A program made the translations under genes and the position numbers. Shown in pieces: positions 34,403-46,229 of a stretch of DNA of 46,913 nt (positions are counted from its first letter, which is position 1; each line of letters begins with the position of its first letter). Origin of the DNA: Roseibacillus sp. (GTDB lineage Bacteria; Verrucomicrobiota; Verrucomicrobiia; Verrucomicrobiales; Akkermansiaceae). Location of the stretch: assembly GCA_028821775.1 (NCBI GenBank), contig JAPKFB010000038.1:1-46913 (forward strand). The letters are read 5' to 3'. The notes beneath the pieces were generated by a model. It was given only the letters and a program-made list of their open reading frames with translations. It did no database searches and was not told the DNA's origin.

Positions 34403-34822
34403 ATGCGAATTCTTCTCGCCCTGTCACTTCTCCTTCCCACCCTCCTGACGGCTGCACCGGTCACTCCCAAGGCGGGCAGCAAAGAATATCTGGCCATCAT
34501 TGCCGCGGTCAGCGATCCCGTCGAGGATGCAGTGCACCAGCCGGTGAAGCTCGAGGTCAAGCACCTCAAGATGGAGAATGGCTGGGCCTTCATCGACGCG
34601 GTGCCCCTGACCAAGGCCGGCAAGCAAATGACCTATCAGGGCACGATGTTTGAGGAGTGGACCGAAGATGCCGATGAGGTGCTCTGGGTTCTTCTCCGCT
34701 TCAAGCGCGGGCGCTGGTACATTGTCGAGAAGGTCTTCTTCACCACCGAGGCCACCTGGGTGGACTGGGCCAAGTATTTCCGTGCTCCCCCTGCAATTTT
34801 CCCCAAGCTCAATATCGATTGA
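34403..34822 (+). CDS. Small exported protein, paralog 1 of a tandem pair
   Basis: The ATG at 34403 gives 139 residues with signal peptide MRILLALSLLLPTLLTAAP; an upstream in-frame start at 34292 would hide it. The mature ~120 residues contain GSKEYLAIIAAVSDPVEDAV, VKHLKMENGWAFIDAVPLT, WVLLRFKRGRWYIVEKVFFT and WAKYFRAP. It aligns over its length with the next gene, sharing G-S-K, D-P-[LV]-E-D, VxHLKxxxGWAFxxA, LR[FY]KRxRW, and RAP near the end. No cysteines or membrane segments are visible in the mature part. Family not recognised. It leads an overlapping three-gene unit ending in an SMP-30 lactonase. Confidence 0.8.
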   Translation: MRILLALSLLLPTLLTAAPVTPKAGSKEYLAIIAAVSDPVEDAVHQPVKLEVKHLKMENGWAFIDAVPLTKAGKQMTYQGTMFEEWTEDADEVLWVLLRFKRGRWYIVEKVFFTTEATWVDWAKYFRAPPAIFPKLNID

Positions 34823-35241
34823 AGACGCTCTTCGTCATCCTTATCCTGACGCTTCCGGTTCTGGCCGGCGAAGTCTACACGCCCAAGACCGGAAGCAAAG
34901 GACGCGTGGATCTTCTCAACGCGGTGCGCGATCCGCTGGAGGATCGGATTCATCAAGAGGTGGTTGTTCGAGTCAGCCATCTCAAGGAGCAGGACGGCTG
35001 GGCTTTTCTGATTGCTCAGGCCCGCACCAAGGACCACAAACCCATCGACTACAAGGGCGCCGTGCCGGAGTGGGGCACGAGCGAGGTTGACGAAGGCGTG
35101 ATCGCCATCCTGCGCTACAAGCGCAAACGCTGGGATGTCGTGCAGCACAGCTATTTCACCAGCGATGTCTGGTGGGACGAACTTCACAAGAAACTCCGTG
35201 CGCCAGGCGCCCTCTTCAACCTTTCCAAACTCAAAAAATGA
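34819..35241 (+). CDS. Small exported protein, paralog 2 of a tandem pair
   Basis: A TTG start at 34819 overlaps the TGA of the previous gene (34820-34822) by four bases, giving 140 residues with signal peptide MKTLFVILILTLPVLAGE. The shared pattern with its neighbour is TPKTGSKGRVDLLNAVRDPL, VSHLKEQDGWAFLIA, AILRYKRKRWDVVQH and KLRAPGALF. No good ribosome-binding site precedes the TTG, which fits translational coupling. The end again overlaps the next start (ATGA). A tandem duplication with substantial divergence; function unknown, exported. Confidence 0.8.
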   Translation: MKTLFVILILTLPVLAGEVYTPKTGSKGRVDLLNAVRDPLEDRIHQEVVVRVSHLKEQDGWAFLIAQARTKDHKPIDYKGAVPEWGTSEVDEGVIAILRYKRKRWDVVQHSYFTSDVWWDELHKKLRAPGALFNLSKLKK

Positions 35242-36239
35242 AACACCTCACCCTCGCCACCTGCTCCCTGCTGCTCGCTGTGCCACTTGTCCTGGCGGAG
35301 CGTCCTATCATCGGCTCGGTCGTTCGCCACGATCCCGTCCTCGACAAACTCCTCGCCAAGGACGCCAAGATCGAAATGCTCACTTCTGGCTTCGTCTGGT
35401 CGGAAGGACCGGTCTGGGACAAGGAGAACAGCCGCCTCCTCTGGTCCGACGTGCCTGCCAACGCGATTTACCAGTGGTCCGAAAAGAATGAGGGCCACTC
35501 CGTGTTCATGAGTCCCTCCGGATACACCGGGATTACGGGTGGCTATCCCGAGCCGGGCTCCAATGGACTGGCCTTCGATGCCATGGGCCGGCTTGTTTCC
35601 TGCGAGCACGGTGACCGGCGCGTCGCCATGCTCACTCCTGGCGGAGGCAAAGTCACCCTGGCGAGTCACTACCACGGCAAGCGACTCAACAGTCCCAACG
35701 ATCTTGCCATTCACTCCAGCGGCGCGATCTACTTTACCGATCCTCCCTACGGGTTGCCGAAGCGTGAAAAGGATTCCAAGCGCGAGCTCGACTGGTTTGG
35801 CGTCTATCGGATCGAGACCGACGGCGCGGTCACGCTCATGTCCAAAGAGTGCGACCGCCCCAATGGGATCGCGCTCTCGCCCGATGAGAAGACCCTCTAT
35901 GTTGCGCAGTCGCACGGGCCGCAACCGCACATCTTTGCCTGGGATCTCAAGGACGACGGTTCCCTTGGTCCGCGCCGGACGCTCTTTGATTGTTCCGTGC
36001 TTTCCAAGAAATACCCCGGTGCCCCGGACGGCATGAAGGTCGACAAGGACGGCATCATCTGGACCACCGGTCCGGGCGGCGTGCTCATCATTTCCCCTGA
36101 AGGAAAACTCCTCGGCCATATTCTCACCGGACAGCACACCGCCAACTGCAACTGGGGCGACGACGGATCAACCCTCTACATGACCGCTGACTTCTACATC
36201 TGTCGGATCAAGACCTTGACCAAGGGCGCGGGCTGGTAA
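35238..36239 (+). CDS. Exported SMP-30/gluconolactonase/LRE family protein
   Basis: The ATG at 35238 overlaps the stop of the previous gene by four bases (ATGA) and gives 333 residues with signal peptide MKHLTLATCSLLLAVPLVLA. The six-bladed SMP-30 propeller shows SGFVWSEGPVWDKENSRLLW, GSNGLAFDAMGRLVSCEHGD, LNSPNDLAIHSSGAIYFTDP, CDRPNGIALSPDEKTLYVAQ and PGAPDGMKVDKDG. The metal ligands of the family, a Glu in SEGP, Asn in SPND and Asp in PDGM, are all present. It would hydrolyse sugar lactones in the periplasm. It is coupled to the two small paralogs, suggesting a common process. Confidence 0.93.
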   Translation: MKHLTLATCSLLLAVPLVLAERPIIGSVVRHDPVLDKLLAKDAKIEMLTSGFVWSEGPVWDKENSRLLWSDVPANAIYQWSEKNEGHSVFMSPSGYTGITGGYPEPGSNGLAFDAMGRLVSCEHGDRRVAMLTPGGGKVTLASHYHGKRLNSPNDLAIHSSGAIYFTDPPYGLPKREKDSKRELDWFGVYRIETDGAVTLMSKECDRPNGIALSPDEKTLYVAQSHGPQPHIFAWDLKDDGSLGPRRTLFDCSVLSKKYPGAPDGMKVDKDGIIWTTGPGGVLIISPEGKLLGHILTGQHTANCNWGDDGSTLYMTADFYICRIKTLTKGAGW

Positions 36240-36257
36240 CGATTTCTCCTCAGAATA

Positions 36258-36542
36258 GTGCAACAACTTCAAGTAGCCCGGATCAAGCAGGAAGGGACTG
36301 TTCTGCTGCTCGTCTTCGTCCCCCCGGAGACGACCTTTTTCCACGACGGTCAACGGGCCCGCCTGCGCGACATCCTGATCCAGGCTTTGCAGGAACACAA
36401 CTTGATCGGGGAATTGGTGGTGGTCTGGGAATTCGAAGGGGAGATCCAATTCATGGGCAATCCGCACTGGGTTGAGTTTATCCAGGGGAGCGGCTACGCC
36501 AATTTGTACGGGCAGCGGAATACCCACATTGTCGTGAAGTAA
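36258..36542 (+). CDS. Hypothetical small protein
   Basis: 94 residues from GTG at 36258, 18 bp after the SMP-30 stop: MQQLQVARIKQEGTVLLLVF, then FHDGQRARLRDILIQAL, LIGELVVVWEFEGEIQFMG and RNTHIVVK. Predicted alternating strands and a helix, no signal peptide. I do not recognise the family. Codon use and the lack of stops in this frame look like a real gene; position suggests the same transcript as SMP-30. Confidence 0.6.
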   Translation: MQQLQVARIKQEGTVLLLVFVPPETTFFHDGQRARLRDILIQALQEHNLIGELVVVWEFEGEIQFMGNPHWVEFIQGSGYANLYGQRNTHIVVK

Positions 36543-36563
36543 GGGCGCAGGGAGGGTCCTTCG

Positions 36564-37988
36564 CTACGCCAGGATCTCCTTGACCACGCGGGCCTCCTCC
36601 ACCCCCGTCAGTCGAAAGTCGAGACCCTGAAATTTGAAGGTCAGCAACTCGTGATTGATGCCGAGTTGGTGAAGCATGGTGGCGTGAATGTCGTGAACGG
36701 AAACGCCATTCTTGGCCACCGCATAGCCGAGTTCATCGGTCTCTCCGAAGCTGGTGCCGCCCTTGATGCCGGCGCCTGCCATCCAGAGTGAGAACGCCTG
36801 GATGTGGTGGTCGCGGCCGTTGCCTTGGGCCATCGGAGTGCGGCCAAACTCGCCGCCCCAGATGATGAGGGTGTCATCGAGCATGCCGCGGTCCTTGAGG
36901 TCCTTGACCAGGGCGGCGGTCCCCTTGTCCACGTGTCCGGAGACCGTATTGATGGCTCCCTTCACGCCGCCGTGATGGTCCCAGCCGCGGTGGTAGAGCT
37001 GAATGAAGCGCACTCCGCGTTCCGCGAGACGGCGGGCGAGGAGGCAATTTGAGGCGAAGGACCCATCGCCGGGCTTGGCGCCGTAGAGTTCGAAAATGTG
37101 CTTGGGTTCCTTGGAGACGTCGACCAGGTCGGGAACCGAGGCCTGCATCTTGAAGGCCATTTCGTACTGCGAGATGCGGGTTGCGATCTCGGGATCGTTC
37201 TGCCGCTTGCCCAGCAATTCGTTCATCCGGTTGATGGTGTCCAGGAGGTCACCCTGGCCTTCGCGGGTGACGCCGGCAGGATTCTTCACATAGTGTACCG
37301 GGTCCCCCTTGGCGTTGAACTGGACCCCTTGGAATTTCGAAGGCAGAAAGCCGCTGTGCCACTGCCGTGCTGCAATCGGCTGGTCCTGTCCGCCGCCCGA
37401 AGAAGTCATCACCACGAAGCCGGGCAGCTCATCCGTTTCTGCGCCCAGGCCATAGAGCAGCCATGACCCCATCGAGGGCCGGCCCGGGATGACCGAACCG
37501 GTATTCATGAAGGTGTGGGCCGGATCGTGGTTGATCTGCTCGGTGTGCATCGAGTTGATGACCGCGATGTCATCTGAGAGCGATCCGATGTTCGGAAAAG
37601 CCGAGGACATCATGCGCCCGCAATCGCCATAGGGTTTGAACTGGTGTTGTGGTCCGAGGCACTTGAGATTGTTGCGTTGTCCCTGGAGTTGGGCGAGTTG
37701 TTGTCCCTTGGTGAAGGACTCGGGCATGGGCTTCCCGTCAAGCTTGGCGAGCGCCGGCTTGTGATCGAGGGTTTCCAGGTGGGAGGGTCCGCCCGCCATG
37801 CAGAGGTGAATGACCCGCTTCGCTTGACGGGGCAGGTGGAGTTTGTCATCGAGAACACCGCGCCATTGCGGCGCGGCCGTGCCGAGGTCCTGGGAAAGGA
37901 GGTAGGCGAGGGCCGCACTGCCAGCGGAGTAGCTCGATCCTTTGAGGAAGGTGCGGCGGTTGATGGCGTTCACAAAGTGGTCGTTCAT
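36564..37988 (-). CDS. DUF1501 protein (alkaline-phosphatase/sulfatase-like fold), Tat-exported
   Basis: 474 residues with a twin-arginine signal INRRTFLKGSSYSAGSAALA. The DUF1501 body has KRVIHLCMAGGPSHLETLDH, TEQINHDPAHTFMNTG, RPSMGSWLLYGLG, LPGFVVMTSSGG, VRFIQLYHRGWDHHG and IIWGGEFGRTPMAQG. These motifs place it in the alkaline phosphatase/sulfatase superfamily, with His and Asp metal-site candidates in HRGWDHHG. The genuine substrate is not known. It lies 41 bp downstream of a DUF1549/DUF1553 gene, the second of two such pairs here; export through Tat implies a folded, metal-containing product. Confidence 0.92.
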   Translation of the reverse strand: MNDHFVNAINRRTFLKGSSYSAGSAALAYLLSQDLGTAAPQWRGVLDDKLHLPRQAKRVIHLCMAGGPSHLETLDHKPALAKLDGKPMPESFTKGQQLAQLQGQRNNLKCLGPQHQFKPYGDCGRMMSSAFPNIGSLSDDIAVINSMHTEQINHDPAHTFMNTGSVIPGRPSMGSWLLYGLGAETDELPGFVVMTSSGGGQDQPIAARQWHSGFLPSKFQGVQFNAKGDPVHYVKNPAGVTREGQGDLLDTINRMNELLGKRQNDPEIATRISQYEMAFKMQASVPDLVDVSKEPKHIFELYGAKPGDGSFASNCLLARRLAERGVRFIQLYHRGWDHHGGVKGAINTVSGHVDKGTAALVKDLKDRGMLDDTLIIWGGEFGRTPMAQGNGRDHHIQAFSLWMAGAGIKGGTSFGETDELGYAVAKNGVSVHDIHATMLHQLGINHELLTFKFQGLDFRLTGVEEARVVKEILA

Positions 37989-38029
37989 GGAGTATAGGGG
38001 TGGCGGAGCGGAGGAGGATTCCGGGTTGG

Positions 38030-41041
<3,012 letters not shown>

Positions 41042-41463
41042 GGTGGGTCTGCTTTACCGGGAGTTGAGTGGCAGCGCAAGGGCGGGTTTCCCATCGCCAT
41101 CGAGTGATCGGAGGAGGGAGCATGGAATCACAAATGAACTCAAGAACTCCCGGCGCGGAGTGCTCAGGAAAAGACGGGCAGGGATCAGGGCAGCGCTGTG
41201 GACCGCGTGGAGAGTGTCGCGGATATTTTCTCCAACTTCTCCTTGCTCCTCAGTCGTTGGTCCCGACCAACTCTTTCGGGCCGCCTGGAATATGGGAAAA
41301 TCCTCTCGCTCCATCATGCAACGCTCTTGGCGCGCAGGACCCTGCTAGCCATCAATTGTGGGAGGGTCACTTCTGCTTCCCCAATGAATCCAGCGTCGCA
41401 GAGACCGCCGATCAGGTCGTGGTTCCCACAGAGAATGCGCCCCGGGGGGAGGATCGAGCGGGA
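41042..41463. other. 422-bp spacer between duplicated modules
   Basis: This gap separates the first module's DUF1501 stop (41464) from the start of the next DUF1549 gene (41041) on the same strand. Small frames exist on both strands but none has a signal peptide, recognisable motif or ribosome-binding site. It may hold a promoter for the second module. I see no hairpin strong enough to name. Confidence 0.45.
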
Positions 41464-42897
41464 TCAGGCGAGAACACCCTTCACCACCCGCGCAGGCTCC
41501 ACTCCGGTCAAGCGCATGTCCAGTCCTTGGAACTTCAGCGAGAATCGCTCGTGATTGATTCCGAGGAGGTGGAGCATGGTGGCGTGGAGATCACGCACAT
41601 GGACAATGTCCTTGACGGAGGAATAGCCGAGTTCATCGGTCTCTCCGTATGCGGTGCCCCCTTTGATCCCGCCCCCCGCGAGCCACATCGAGAAGCCCTT
41701 GATATGGTGATCGCGGCCCGCGCCACCTTTGCCTTGAAACATCGGAGTGCGGCCAAATTCACCACCCCACACGATGAGAGTCTCTTCCAACATCCCGCGT
41801 TGCTTGAGATCAGTGAGGAGGGCGTAGGTCGGCTTGTCGGTGAGCCCGCAACATATGTTCATGTACTTTTCGAGCCCGCCATGGTGATCCCAGCCGCGAT
41901 GGTAGAGTTGGATGAAGCGCACCCCTTTCTCGGCAAGACGTCGAGCGAGGAGGCAGTTGGAGGCATACGAGCCGTCCCCGGGTTTGGCTCCGTACATCTC
42001 GAGGATGTGCTTGGGTTCCTTGGAGACGTCGGTGAGTTCCGGGACACTGGTCTGCATGCGGAAGGCCATCTCGTAGGCCGCGATGCGGGCCTTGATTTCG
42101 GGGTTGTCGACGGTCTCGTTGCGGTGGATGTCGAGTTGCCGAATTGACTGCACCAAGGCGTCCTGCTGGCTGCGCGAGACTCCCTTGGGATTGGTGACAT
42201 AGTGCACCGGATCGCCGGTGGAGTTGAACTCGACGCCCTGGTGGCGGCTGGGTAAAAATCCTGCACCCCATTGGCGCGCCGCGATCGGTTGGGGGTTGCG
42301 GCCGCCCACGCTGGTCATGACTACAAAGCCGGGGAGGTCATCGCTCTCACTGCCGAGGCCATAGTTGATCCACGACCCCATGGAGGGCCGTCCGCTGATT
42401 GCGGTCCCGGTGTTCATGAAGGTGTGGGCAGGATCGTGATTGATTTGTTCAGTGAGCATCGATTTCACGATGCAGAGTTGATCGGCCATCTTGCGGTGGT
42501 AGGGGAGGAAGTCGGAGATGTATTGTCCCGTGCCGTACTCCTTGAACTTGGTGAGGTGTCCCTGGACCTTGAGCTTGTGCCCCTGTAGCTGGGCAATCGG
42601 CTGTCCTTTCGTGAAGGAGTCCGGCATGGGTTGGCCGTTGAGTTGATTGAGCTCCGGTTTGTAGTCGAAGGTCTCGAGATGGGACGGCCCCCCCGCCATG
42701 CAGAGGAAGATCACGCGCTTGATTTTGGCGTGGTGATGGGGGAGCCCGGGGAGGGCGTGAGGGGAAGAGCCGGAACCCGCTCCACGAGCGTCCTTGCCAA
42801 GGAGCGAAAGGAGAGCCGCGGATCCGAAACCGATCCCGGCTTGGCCGAGAAAGGAGCGGCGATTGAGGTAGTTGGCGAGTTGGTCGGTGGTGTTCAT
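41464..42897 (-). CDS. DUF1501 protein (alkaline-phosphatase/sulfatase-like fold), Tat-exported
   Basis: The ATG at 42897 (MNTTDQLANYLNRRSFLGQA) gives 477 residues with a twin-arginine signal; the frame is open further upstream but that part overlaps the previous gene in another frame. Motifs match the copy at 36564 position by position: KRVIFLCMAGGPSHLETFDY, TEQINHDPAHTFMNTG, RPSMGSWINYGLG, VRFIQLYHRGWDHHG, IVWGGEFGRTPMFQG. It differs by a conserved KGGAG insertion near GRDHHIKGF. Same inferred role. It starts 52 bp after the DUF1549/DUF1553 gene at 42950 and probably shares its transcript. Confidence 0.92.
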   Translation of the reverse strand: MNTTDQLANYLNRRSFLGQAGIGFGSAALLSLLGKDARGAGSGSSPHALPGLPHHHAKIKRVIFLCMAGGPSHLETFDYKPELNQLNGQPMPDSFTKGQPIAQLQGHKLKVQGHLTKFKEYGTGQYISDFLPYHRKMADQLCIVKSMLTEQINHDPAHTFMNTGTAISGRPSMGSWINYGLGSESDDLPGFVVMTSVGGRNPQPIAARQWGAGFLPSRHQGVEFNSTGDPVHYVTNPKGVSRSQQDALVQSIRQLDIHRNETVDNPEIKARIAAYEMAFRMQTSVPELTDVSKEPKHILEMYGAKPGDGSYASNCLLARRLAEKGVRFIQLYHRGWDHHGGLEKYMNICCGLTDKPTYALLTDLKQRGMLEETLIVWGGEFGRTPMFQGKGGAGRDHHIKGFSMWLAGGGIKGGTAYGETDELGYSSVKDIVHVRDLHATMLHLLGINHERFSLKFQGLDMRLTGVEPARVVKGVLA

Positions 42898-42949
42898 GTT
42901 GTGAACCGCCCTTCTTCGCGCCAGGCGACGACGGGCAAGCGAGGGCTGT

Positions 42950-45310
42950 CTAATTCCGCGTGTAGGTTTCGGAGAGGTTGAGGATGGCGCGGGCAATGGT
43001 GGTCCAGGTCGCGTGCTCCGCCGGATCGAGATCGGAGGGAACGGGGGCCTGACCGGCGGAGATGAGCTCTTTGGCGGCGGTGGGGTGAGACTTGAATTCC
43101 TTCTCCGCGAGGGTGAAGAGCTTGCCCATGATGCTGCGTTCCCTTTCGTCGGGAATGCGGGAGAGGGCGAGGCGGTAGGCGAACTCCAGGCGCTCCTTGT
43201 TGCTCTTGCCTCCGACGCGGATGATGCGCTCCCCAAAGACGCGGGCGGCCTCCACGAAGGTGGGATCGTTGAGCAGGGTCATGGCCGCAATGGGGGTGTT
43301 CGAGCGGGGACGCTCGGCGGTGCATTCTTCACGCGTCGGGGCATCGAAGGCCCGCAACATCGGATGGAGAAACTGGCGCTGCCAGTGCACGTAAACTCCG
43401 CGGCGCCATTGGCGTTCGTCGGCGTGATGGGAATACTTGCGGGTCGGGAAATTGAGGTGGCGATAGTAGCCCGGTGGCTGATAAGGCTTGGCGCTGGCGC
43501 CGCCGTAGTCGGAGCGCAGGAGCCCTGAGATCGAAAGGGCGTTGTCGCGGATCGTTTCGGCGGGCAGGCGATAGCGCGACTGGCGAGCAAGGAGGCGGTT
43601 GTAGGGATCGCGTTCGCGCAAGGCGGGCGACTCGAGCGAGCTCTGCCGGTAGGCGCGGCTCGTCACGAGGAGTCTCATGATGTGCTTCACGTCCCAGTCG
43701 GACTGGTAAAACTCGACTGCGAGGTTATCCAGGAGCTCGGGATGGACCGGGGCCTCACCTTGCCCTCCGAAGTCATCGAGACGCTTGGCGATGCCGGTGC
43801 CGAAGAAAAGATACCAGAAGCGGTTCGCCATCACCCGGGCAGTGAGTCCTCCGGTGCCCTCGACGGGATCGGTGAACCAGTTGGCGAGGTCGAGTCGGGT
43901 GGGTCGCGCGCTGGCGGGGGAGGGATGGTCCTTGGAGAGGAATTCTGGAGTGGCGGGTTCCACGATAAGCCCGCTGTCGTCGAGCCAGTTGCCGCGGGGA
44001 AGGATGCGAACGGTGCGTGGTTCGGTAGCGACCGTGATCATGGTCTTGCGCTTGGCCTTTTGGAGGGCGGCGAGAGCGGCCTGCACCTTTTCCCGGTCCT
44101 CCGGGCTCGCGAACTTTCCTGCAGCGAGGAGTTTCTCGAGGGCCGCGATCCGCTTGCGCTCGCGCTTGGTATGGACTTCCAGTTCGGGCGGGCGCTTGGT
44201 CGGGAGGCTGTTGGAGCCCACCTTGAAATGTTGCGCTTCGTCGATGTCGGCGAAGAAGGCCCCCAGCGAGTAGAAGTCCTTGGTGGTGTAAGGATCGTAC
44301 TTGTGATCGTGACACTGTGCGCAGCCCACCGTGGCGCCCATCCAGACATTGGAAACGTTGCGCACGCGGTCTGCGAAGTAGATCGCGAGATACTCCCTGG
44401 CCTGCACTCCTCCTTCGTGGGAGGTCTGCAGGAGTCGGTTGTAGCCGGTCGCGATTTTCTGATCGATTGTTGGGCTCGGAAGAAGGTCGCCGGCCAGTTG
44501 TTCGCGGGTGAACTGGTCAAAGGGCAGGTTGTCGTTGAAGGCATCGATGACGTAGTCGCGGTAGGGGGAGATGCTCTGGTCCTGGTCGCCGTGGTAGCCA
44601 ACGGTGTCGGCGTAGCGCACGAGGTCGAGCCAGTAGATGGCCATGCGCTCGCCGTAGTGGGGGGAGGCGAGAAGGTGGTCGACTTCGTTCTCGATGGCAG
44701 CCTGCAGATTTTGAGTGGCCGCTTTCTGAAAGGCCGCCACTTCCTTCGGAGTGGGGGGTAGGCCGAGGAGGTCGAAATGGAGACGGCGGACGAGGGTGAT
44801 GAGGTCGGCATCGGGAGAAGGAGCCAACTTCTCACCCTCGAGCCTGGCGAGAATGAAGTGGTCGACCCAGTTGGTGGGCCAGGCCTTGAAGCTGACTTTC
44901 GGAACGGGATGGCGTTTCGGGGCGAGGTAGGTCCACGGCTCGGCGTAGTTGGCGCCCTCCGCGATCCACTGCTTGAGGAGTTCCTTCTGCTGTGGCTTCA
45001 GTTTCTTGTGCGAGTCCGGGGGCGGCATGATCTCGTCCGGATCCTGGTGGAAGATACGCACTACCACCTCGCTCTCGTCCGGTTTACCAGGGACGATGGG
45101 ATCAGCCAGTTCACCGCCCTCGGTGGCCCCTTTGAAGGTGTCGAGGCGCAGGCTCGACTTGCGCTTCTTCTTGTCCGGCCCGTGACAGGCGAAGCAGTTG
45201 TCCGAGAGGATGGGCCGGATGTCGCGGTTGAAGTCAACCTCAGCCGAGGCCGACAGAGTCAGACTTGCGCAGAGAATCCAATGAGGGTGGAGGGGGATGC
45301 GGGACATCAT
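42950..45310 (-). CDS. Cytochrome-c-like + DUF1549 + DUF1553 protein, short copy
   Basis: Two adjacent ATG codons (45310, 45307) give 786 or 785 residues with signal MMSRIPLHPHWILCASLTLS; an upstream start at 45382 is less likely. The cytochrome domain has CFACH (Cys39, Cys42, His43) and IMPPPDSHKKL. DUF1549 shows WVDHFILARL, DLVRYADTVGYHGD and VGCAQCHDHKYDPYTT. DUF1553 follows directly (LTARVMANRFWYLFFGTGIA, YRLPAETIRDNALSISGLL). It aligns with the 38030 copy but lacks its ~240-residue jelly-roll insert. Same pairing with a downstream DUF1501 gene. Broken TPR and WD40 genes precede it. Confidence 0.9.
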   Translation of the reverse strand: MMSRIPLHPHWILCASLTLSASAEVDFNRDIRPILSDNCFACHGPDKKKRKSSLRLDTFKGATEGGELADPIVPGKPDESEVVVRIFHQDPDEIMPPPDSHKKLKPQQKELLKQWIAEGANYAEPWTYLAPKRHPVPKVSFKAWPTNWVDHFILARLEGEKLAPSPDADLITLVRRLHFDLLGLPPTPKEVAAFQKAATQNLQAAIENEVDHLLASPHYGERMAIYWLDLVRYADTVGYHGDQDQSISPYRDYVIDAFNDNLPFDQFTREQLAGDLLPSPTIDQKIATGYNRLLQTSHEGGVQAREYLAIYFADRVRNVSNVWMGATVGCAQCHDHKYDPYTTKDFYSLGAFFADIDEAQHFKVGSNSLPTKRPPELEVHTKRERKRIAALEKLLAAGKFASPEDREKVQAALAALQKAKRKTMITVATEPRTVRILPRGNWLDDSGLIVEPATPEFLSKDHPSPASARPTRLDLANWFTDPVEGTGGLTARVMANRFWYLFFGTGIAKRLDDFGGQGEAPVHPELLDNLAVEFYQSDWDVKHIMRLLVTSRAYRQSSLESPALRERDPYNRLLARQSRYRLPAETIRDNALSISGLLRSDYGGASAKPYQPPGYYRHLNFPTRKYSHHADERQWRRGVYVHWQRQFLHPMLRAFDAPTREECTAERPRSNTPIAAMTLLNDPTFVEAARVFGERIIRVGGKSNKERLEFAYRLALSRIPDERERSIMGKLFTLAEKEFKSHPTAAKELISAGQAPVPSDLDPAEHATWTTIARAILNLSETYTRN

Positions 45311-45552
45311 GGAAAAGCTAGCTGCGGGGACTACGGATGCAACGGGAGATTCTTGCTGGGGACGGTTGGTCCTTTCAATCACCGCGGGTGATCCTCCTCC
45401 GGTTGGATCCTTGAGCGGAGACCGGGACTCCGATGCGGGAAAATCAGGGAGGAGGAAATTCCACCGGGAGGTCCGGAATCTCTAAGGACGACGTTGGATA
45501 AGCCTCGCGCCGGGGTGCGGATTGTCCGGGGAGGCCTGACCATCAGACGCAG

Positions 45553-46150
45553 TCAGGAGAGGCTGGCGGATCCGTCCGATTGAAGGATCACGGTCGCCTT
45601 CTTGAATCGTCGCAGCAGGAAAATGAGGGTGCCTGACAAGACCACCGTGCCTCCGATCATGTAGATGATGAAGGCCCAGAAATTGTCGCCACTCCAGCAC
45701 ACGCAGGTAGTAGTCGCCCAATCCCAGGTGACCCTCAGGTTTGATCTCCACCGCCTTCTTCGTGTGGGCTGCAGCCTTGGCGAACTCGCGGGTCTTCTTG
45801 TAGAGGACGCCTAGATTGGCGTGGGTCTTGTAGCGATCCGGGTGTTCGGAATCGATGCGCAGGAGATCGGTTTCAGCTTCCCCATAGCGCTTGAGTTTCA
45901 TCAAGGCCGCGGCGAGATCATTGCGCGCTTCGATATCCTCTGGGTCCTTCTTGAGTCTGGTAGTCATGGACACGATCTCGTGGTCGTAGAACGCTTCGCT
46001 GTGCTCGGGAAATTGCCCGGCAATGATCTTGGTGAGATCGGAGGTGATCGGTCCTTATTCTTCGCGCGAGTAGCTGGTGTTGAGGCAGGCCAGGGAGGAA
46101 GAAGCAAGGGCAAGCAGGAGCAGGGAAACAGACAGAGATGGTCTCAGCAT
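45553..46150 (-). pseudogene. TPR lipoprotein gene broken by a nonsense codon and a frameshift
   Basis: From ATG at 46150 a lipoprotein signal is read (MLRPSLSVSLLLLALASSSL then AC), followed by LNTSYSREE and an in-frame TAA at 46055-46057. The same frame resumes with GPITSDLTKIIAGQFPEHSE and a TPR region (EARNDLAAALMKLKRYGEAE, THANLGVLYKKTREFAKAA). Near 45685-45695 the frame changes: past LEWR the conserved continuation is in another frame, SGDNFWAFIIYMIGGTVVLS, a transmembrane helix followed by RRFKKATVILQSDGSASLS and a stop at 45553-45555. So two lesions separate a signal peptide, a TPR domain and a membrane anchor. The remaining part of 45311-45552 holds no supported gene. Confidence 0.8.
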
Positions 46151-46229
46151 GAAGGACAGGAATAATTCTGAGCAGGATAATTCGGATCGAGATTCCTGCA
46201 GGGAGGGGGGGTGCTTTTGTCCTGAACGA

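Noticed and set aside
41054..41317. Minus-strand 87-codon frame in the spacer between the duplicated modules
   Set aside because: No signal peptide, motif or ribosome-binding site; several overlapping frames of equal quality exist on both strands.
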